A program made the translations under genes and the position numbers. The notes beneath the pieces are model-generated. The model was not told the origin of the DNA. It saw only the letters and a program-made list of their open reading frames with translations, and ran no database searches. This document shows, piece by piece, positions 60,361-64,000 of a stretch of DNA of 64,000 bases. Source of the stretch: DASSQJ01 sp963772645 (GTDB taxonomy: Bacteria > Actinomycetota > Actinomycetes > Actinomycetales > Dermatophilaceae); assembly GCA_963772645.1 (NCBI GenBank), contig CAVYYD010000001.1:74754-138753 (forward strand), read 5' to 3'. Position 1 is the first letter of the stretch. Every line of letters begins with the position of its first letter.

Positions 60361-63042
60361 ATGGCCCAGCTGGTCCACGATTTCGAAAGTGGCAACAAGG
60401 ACATGAAGGACCTCCTCGGAGGCAAGGGGGCCAACCTCGCGGAGATGACGAACCTCGGCATCCCGGTGCCCCCGGGGTTCACGATCACGACCCACGCGTG
60501 CCGCGCCTACCTCGAGGCCGGCTCCGCACCCGAGGGGCTATGGGCCGAGGTCGACGCGCACCTCGAGACCCTCGAGGAGCGGATGGGCCGCCGGCTCGGC
60601 GACGGCGAGGACCCGCTGCTCGTCTCGGTCCGCTCGGGCGCCAAGTTCTCCATGCCCGGGATGATGGAGACGGTCCTGAACATCGGTCTGGGGGACGAGT
60701 CGGTGGCCGGCCTCGCCCGCCAGACCGGAAACCCGCGGTTCGCCTGGGACTCCTACCGCCGGCTGCTGCAGATGTACGGCAGGACAGTCCTGGACCTCGA
60801 CGGTGACCTCTTCGAGGACGCCATCGAGGCGGCGAAGCGCTCCAAGGGCGTCACCGCCGACGTCGACCTCGACACCGACGACCTGCGCGCCCTGGTCCAG
60901 ACGTTCAAGAAGGTCATCGAGGACGGCTCCGGGGCGCCCTTCCCCCAGGACCCCCGGGACCAGCTGCGCACGGCCGTGGTCGCGGTCTTCGACTCGTGGA
61001 ACGCCGACCGGGCAGTCCTCTACCGGCGCCGTGAGCGCATCCCTGCCGACCTGGGCACCGCGGTCAACGTCCAGGCCATGGCCTTCGGCAACCGCGGCTC
61101 GGCCTCCGGGTCCGGCGTCGCCTTCACCCGCGACCCGGCCACCGGCGAGGTCGGCGTCTACGGCGACTACCTCACCGACGCCCAGGGCGAGGACGTCGTC
61201 GCGGGCATCCGCAACACCCTCTCGCTCACCGAGCTCGAGGCCCTGGACCCGAAGAGCTACCACGAACTGCTCGACATCATGGCGCGCCTCGAGCGCCACT
61301 ACCGCGATATGTGCGACATCGAGTTCACGATCGAGGACGGCAGGCTGTGGATGCTGCAGACCCGGGTGGGCAAGCGCACCGCCGAGGCCGCGTTCCGCAT
61401 CGCCACCGCGCTCGTCGACGAGGGCATCATCTCCGAGGAGGAGGCGCTCGAGCGGGTCACCGGCGCCCAGCTTGCGCAGCTGATGTTCCCCCACTTCGTC
61501 AACGACGGCCTGGTCAAGCCGGCCGCGCGCGGCATGGCTGCGTCACCGGGTGCGGCGGTCGGCGAGGCCGTCTTCGACTCCGACACCGCCGTGCGGCTCG
61601 CCGAGGAGGGCCGCCCGGTCATCCTCGTGCGCCGCGAGACCAACCCCGACGACCTGCACGGGATGGTCGCGGCACGCGGCATCCTCACCAGCCGCGGCGG
61701 CAAGACCTCGCACGCCGCCGTCGTCGCCCGCGGCATGGGTCGCACCTGCGTGTGCGGCGCCGAGGCCCTCGACGTCGACACCAAGGCCTCGTGCTTCACC
61801 CTCCCCGACGGCACGACCGTCAAGGAGGGCGACACGATCTCGATCGACGGCTCCACCGGCGAGATCTTCCTCGGCGAGGTGGCGGTCAGCCCCTCGCCCG
61901 TCGTCCGCTACTTCGAGGGCGAGATCGACCCCGAGGACGCCGAGGTCGAGCCGGTGGTCCGCTCCGTGCACCGCCTCATGGCGGTGGCCGACCGGGTCCG
62001 CCGGCTGCGGGTGCGCACCAACGCCGACAACGCGGCCGACGCCGACCGCGCCCGCCGGTTCGGCGCCGAGGGCATCGGCCTGACCCGCACCGAGCACATG
62101 TTCCTCGGCGAGCGCCGAGAGATGGTCGAGCACCTCATCCTCGCCGAGAACGAGGACGAGCGCCAGAAGGTCTTCGCCGAGCTGCTGCCCCTCCAGCGGG
62201 CCGACTTCGTCGAGATCTTCGAGGCGATGCAGGGCCGGCCGGTCACCGTCCGCCTGCTCGACCCGCCGCTGCACGAGTTCCTCCCCGACCTCACCGAGCT
62301 GTCGGTCAAGGTGGCCTTGGAGGACGAACGGGGCGAGCACTCCGACCGCGACGCCGAGCTGCTCCACGCGGTGCTGCGCCTCCACGAGCAGAACCCGATG
62401 CTCGGCCTGCGCGGCGTCCGGCTCGGCCTGGCCATCCCCGGGCTGTTCGCGATGCAGGCCCGGGCGGTGCTCGAGGCGGCCGCGCTCGTCATCGAGGCCG
62501 GCGGCCAGGCCCACCCGGAGATCATGGTGCCGCTGGTCGGGGCCGTCCAGGAGCTCACCGCCATCCGCGAGGAGATCGACGCCGAGGCCCACGAGGTCCG
62601 CGTCGAGCACTCGGTCCACCTCGACCACAAGGTCGGGACGATGATCGAGCTGCCCCGCGCCGCCCTCACCGCCGGAGACATCGCCGGCGCGGCCGACTTC
62701 TTCTCCTTCGGCACCAACGACCTGACCCAGACGGTGTGGGGCTTCTCTCGCGACGACGTCGAGTCCTCGTTCTTCTCGCGGTACCTGGAGAAGGGCATCT
62801 TCGGGGTCTCGCCGTTCGAGACGATCGACCGCGGCGGGGTCGGGCGGCTCGTGCAGATCGCCTCCTGGGAGGGCCGCGAGGCTCGGCCCGGGCTCAAGCT
62901 CGGGGTCTGCGGCGAGCACGGCGGCGACCCCGAGTCGATCCACTTCTTCCACAACTCCGGGCTCGACTACGTCTCCTGCTCACCCTTCCGGGTCCCCGTG
63001 GCGCGGCTCGAGGCGGGGCGGGCCGCCCTGGCGACCGACTGA
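60361..63042 (+). CDS. ppdK: Pyruvate phosphate dikinase
   Basis: The 893-residue protein has an N-terminal ATP-grasp domain (LLGGKGANLAEMTNLGIPVP, VRSGAKFSMPGMMETVLN), the phosphohistidine swivel domain with LTSRGGKTSHAAVVARGMG (His451) and a C-terminal PEP-binding barrel with FFSFGTNDLTQTVWGFSRDD and KLGVCGEHGGD (Cys850). It interconverts PEP, AMP and PPi with pyruvate, ATP and Pi. ATG 60361 has GAGGAGG upstream. Three palindromes lie in the upstream gap. Confidence 0.97.
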   Translation: MAQLVHDFESGNKDMKDLLGGKGANLAEMTNLGIPVPPGFTITTHACRAYLEAGSAPEGLWAEVDAHLETLEERMGRRLGDGEDPLLVSVRSGAKFSMPGMMETVLNIGLGDESVAGLARQTGNPRFAWDSYRRLLQMYGRTVLDLDGDLFEDAIEAAKRSKGVTADVDLDTDDLRALVQTFKKVIEDGSGAPFPQDPRDQLRTAVVAVFDSWNADRAVLYRRRERIPADLGTAVNVQAMAFGNRGSASGSGVAFTRDPATGEVGVYGDYLTDAQGEDVVAGIRNTLSLTELEALDPKSYHELLDIMARLERHYRDMCDIEFTIEDGRLWMLQTRVGKRTAEAAFRIATALVDEGIISEEEALERVTGAQLAQLMFPHFVNDGLVKPAARGMAASPGAAVGEAVFDSDTAVRLAEEGRPVILVRRETNPDDLHGMVAARGILTSRGGKTSHAAVVARGMGRTCVCGAEALDVDTKASCFTLPDGTTVKEGDTISIDGSTGEIFLGEVAVSPSPVVRYFEGEIDPEDAEVEPVVRSVHRLMAVADRVRRLRVRTNADNAADADRARRFGAEGIGLTRTEHMFLGERREMVEHLILAENEDERQKVFAELLPLQRADFVEIFEAMQGRPVTVRLLDPPLHEFLPDLTELSVKVALEDERGEHSDRDAELLHAVLRLHEQNPMLGLRGVRLGLAIPGLFAMQARAVLEAAALVIEAGGQAHPEIMVPLVGAVQELTAIREEIDAEAHEVRVEHSVHLDHKVGTMIELPRAALTAGDIAGAADFFSFGTNDLTQTVWGFSRDDVESSFFSRYLEKGIFGVSPFETIDRGGVGRLVQIASWEGREARPGLKLGVCGEHGGDPESIHFFHNSGLDYVSCSPFRVPVARLEAGRAALATD

Positions 63043-63922
63043 CCCGGCGCCGGGGGTGGCCACGCCCGGCCGCCCCGGCGCTGCTCACTCCGGCGTGCGC
63101 CGCGAGGGTCACCTGGATCCGGTGGGCGGTGACGACGGTGACCAGCCAGCCCAGCCCGATCAGCCAACCGGCGACGACGTCGGTGAGCCAGTGGTGGCCC
63201 AGGTAGACCCGCGACAGGCCGATCCCCAGGACGAAGACGGTGGCGACGCCGGCGACGAGGGCACGGACCCACAGCCGGGCACCGCCGAGGACGAGGAGGT
63301 AGGCCGCCATCCCGATGAGGACGGTGGCGTTCAGCGTGTGACCGGACGGGAAGGAGGGCGAACTCTCCAGCGGCGGGACCGCCAGCGCCGAGGGCGGCCG
63401 GGCCCGCCCGACCAGGTCCTTGCCGGCGACCGTCATGAGCACCGACCCGGCGCCGGCGATCCCCATCAGGACCACCGGGGTCCAGGACCGGCGGGCCAGC
63501 GCGAGCGCCGCGGTGATCAGCGTCGCAATGACGGTCATCCCGAGGACGCCACCGAGGTTGGTGAACGCGTTGACCGCGGCGTCGCGGCCGGGGGACCGCA
63601 GCCCGACCACCGTGTCGAGCACCGGGCGGTCGAGGGTCTGCAGCCCCTCCCCCTCGGAGACGGCGTCGTAGACGCGGGCCGCGAGGAGGTCCAGCCCGAA
63701 GACGACCACTGCCCCGACCAGGACGGTGACGACGAGCGCGGTGTTGGCGCGCCTCCAGCGGAGCAGCCCTGCGAGCGCCGTCGCGGCCCGACCCACGAGC
63801 TCGACGAGGTGACGGCCCGCCGCACTCGGCCAGTGCGCGAGGTCGCGTTGCCCGATGCGTTCCTCGCCGGGGTGGGACGCGGGTCGGTGGCTCGGGTCGT
63901 CGCGGTGCGGGGGGGCGGGCAT
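62894..63922 (-). CDS. PAP2 family phosphatase, C terminus uncertain
   Basis: The protein has several helices and the lipid-phosphatase motifs KDLVGRARPPSA (KxxxxxxRP), PSFPSGHT (PSGH) and SRVYLGHHWLTDVVAGW (SRxxxxxHxxxD). It probably dephosphorylates a lipid such as undecaprenyl pyrophosphate. After HRIQVTLAAHAG near 63100 the sequence turns into Arg/Pro-rich low complexity and runs 149 bases over the ppdK 3' end, so the true stop is probably near 63080 and a frameshift is likely. ATG 63922 is chosen; TTG 63934 and GTG 63925 are in frame. Confidence 0.8.
   Translation of the reverse strand: MPAPPHRDDPSHRPASHPGEERIGQRDLAHWPSAAGRHLVELVGRAATALAGLLRWRRANTALVVTVLVGAVVVFGLDLLAARVYDAVSEGEGLQTLDRPVLDTVVGLRSPGRDAAVNAFTNLGGVLGMTVIATLITAALALARRSWTPVVLMGIAGAGSVLMTVAGKDLVGRARPPSALAVPPLESSPSFPSGHTLNATVLIGMAAYLLVLGGARLWVRALVAGVATVFVLGIGLSRVYLGHHWLTDVVAGWLIGLGWLVTVVTAHRIQVTLAAHAGVSSAGAAGRGHPRRRVSRSPGRPAPPRAAPRGPGRVSRRRSRARSCGRSGSTRGRRRARRRPRA
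63047..63081 (+). terminator. Hairpin after ppdK
   Basis: GCGCCGGGG and CCCCGGCGC form a perfect 9-base inverted repeat with a 17-base loop, starting five bases after the ppdK stop. Its place inside the extended PAP2 frame supports a shorter PAP2 gene. Confidence 0.55.
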
Positions 63923-64000
63923 CACCGCATTCAAGCACGGCGGCCCGGCCCCGCCGGGCGGGACCGGGCCACAGCTCGGACGCGTGGGAGTGAGCGCGGT

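Overview
The window is very GC-rich and gene-dense. It has many GTG starts, ATGA/GTGA stop-start overlaps, and families typical of Actinobacteria (DUF3618, DUF3039, DUF2017-ClpS, DUF2510-RDD, a dynamin-like GTPase pair, murI-MBL-rph-rdgB order). I infer a Micrococcales actinobacterium, most like Intrasporangiaceae; that placement is inference, not proof.

Layout. (1) 1-5.5 kb: end of a surface-polysaccharide block (partial O-antigen ligase/polymerase-like protein, methyltransferase, sugar epimerase, GT2, large GT-C-like membrane protein). (2) 5.5-12.1 kb: housekeeping genes (EttA, an SSB paralogue, two dynamin-like GTPases, ThpR). (3) 12.1-25.1 kb: conserved genes (M20 hydrolase, orn, CopC, GroES-like, DUF3618, bcp, rdgB, rph, an MBL-ASCH fusion, murI) and four tRNA genes (Arg, His, Lys, Leu). 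Beside each tRNA sits one or two glycosyltransferase or FkbM-type genes. The one beside tRNA-Leu is a broken GT11-like gene. (4) 25.2-41.1 kb: the main surface-glycan locus, with a flippase-type ABC exporter, GT2, CgeB-like protein, GT-B-like protein, NeuA-like CMP transferase, a multidomain CBS-NeuB-SAF-TIM barrel protein, three GT4 genes (one heavily broken), the initiating polyprenyl glycosylphosphotransferase, a Wzc-like BY-kinase, an NTP_transf_5 nucleotidyltransferase, a PqqD-like protein and a VanZ protein. Together they suggest a nonulosonate (sialic-acid-like) cell-surface polysaccharide. (5) 41.1-49.5 kb: DUF2017-clpS, then tyrosine/homogentisate catabolism (hmgA, unknown gene, fahA, hpd, Lrp/AsnC regulator) with a Y-family polymerase inserted. 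(6) 49.5-64 kb: 5'-nucleotidase, helicases, M43 metalloprotease, DUF3039, YqgE, VanZ, malic enzyme, SIMPL protein, pyruvate phosphate dikinase and a PAP2 phosphatase.

About nine genes carry reading-frame breaks. Most have one single-base indel. Two (20.7-21.6 kb and 34.7-35.2 kb) have several each. The single breaks may be sequence errors; the clustered ones look like real gene decay. All function calls rest on motifs and family resemblance read by eye; no database search was run.
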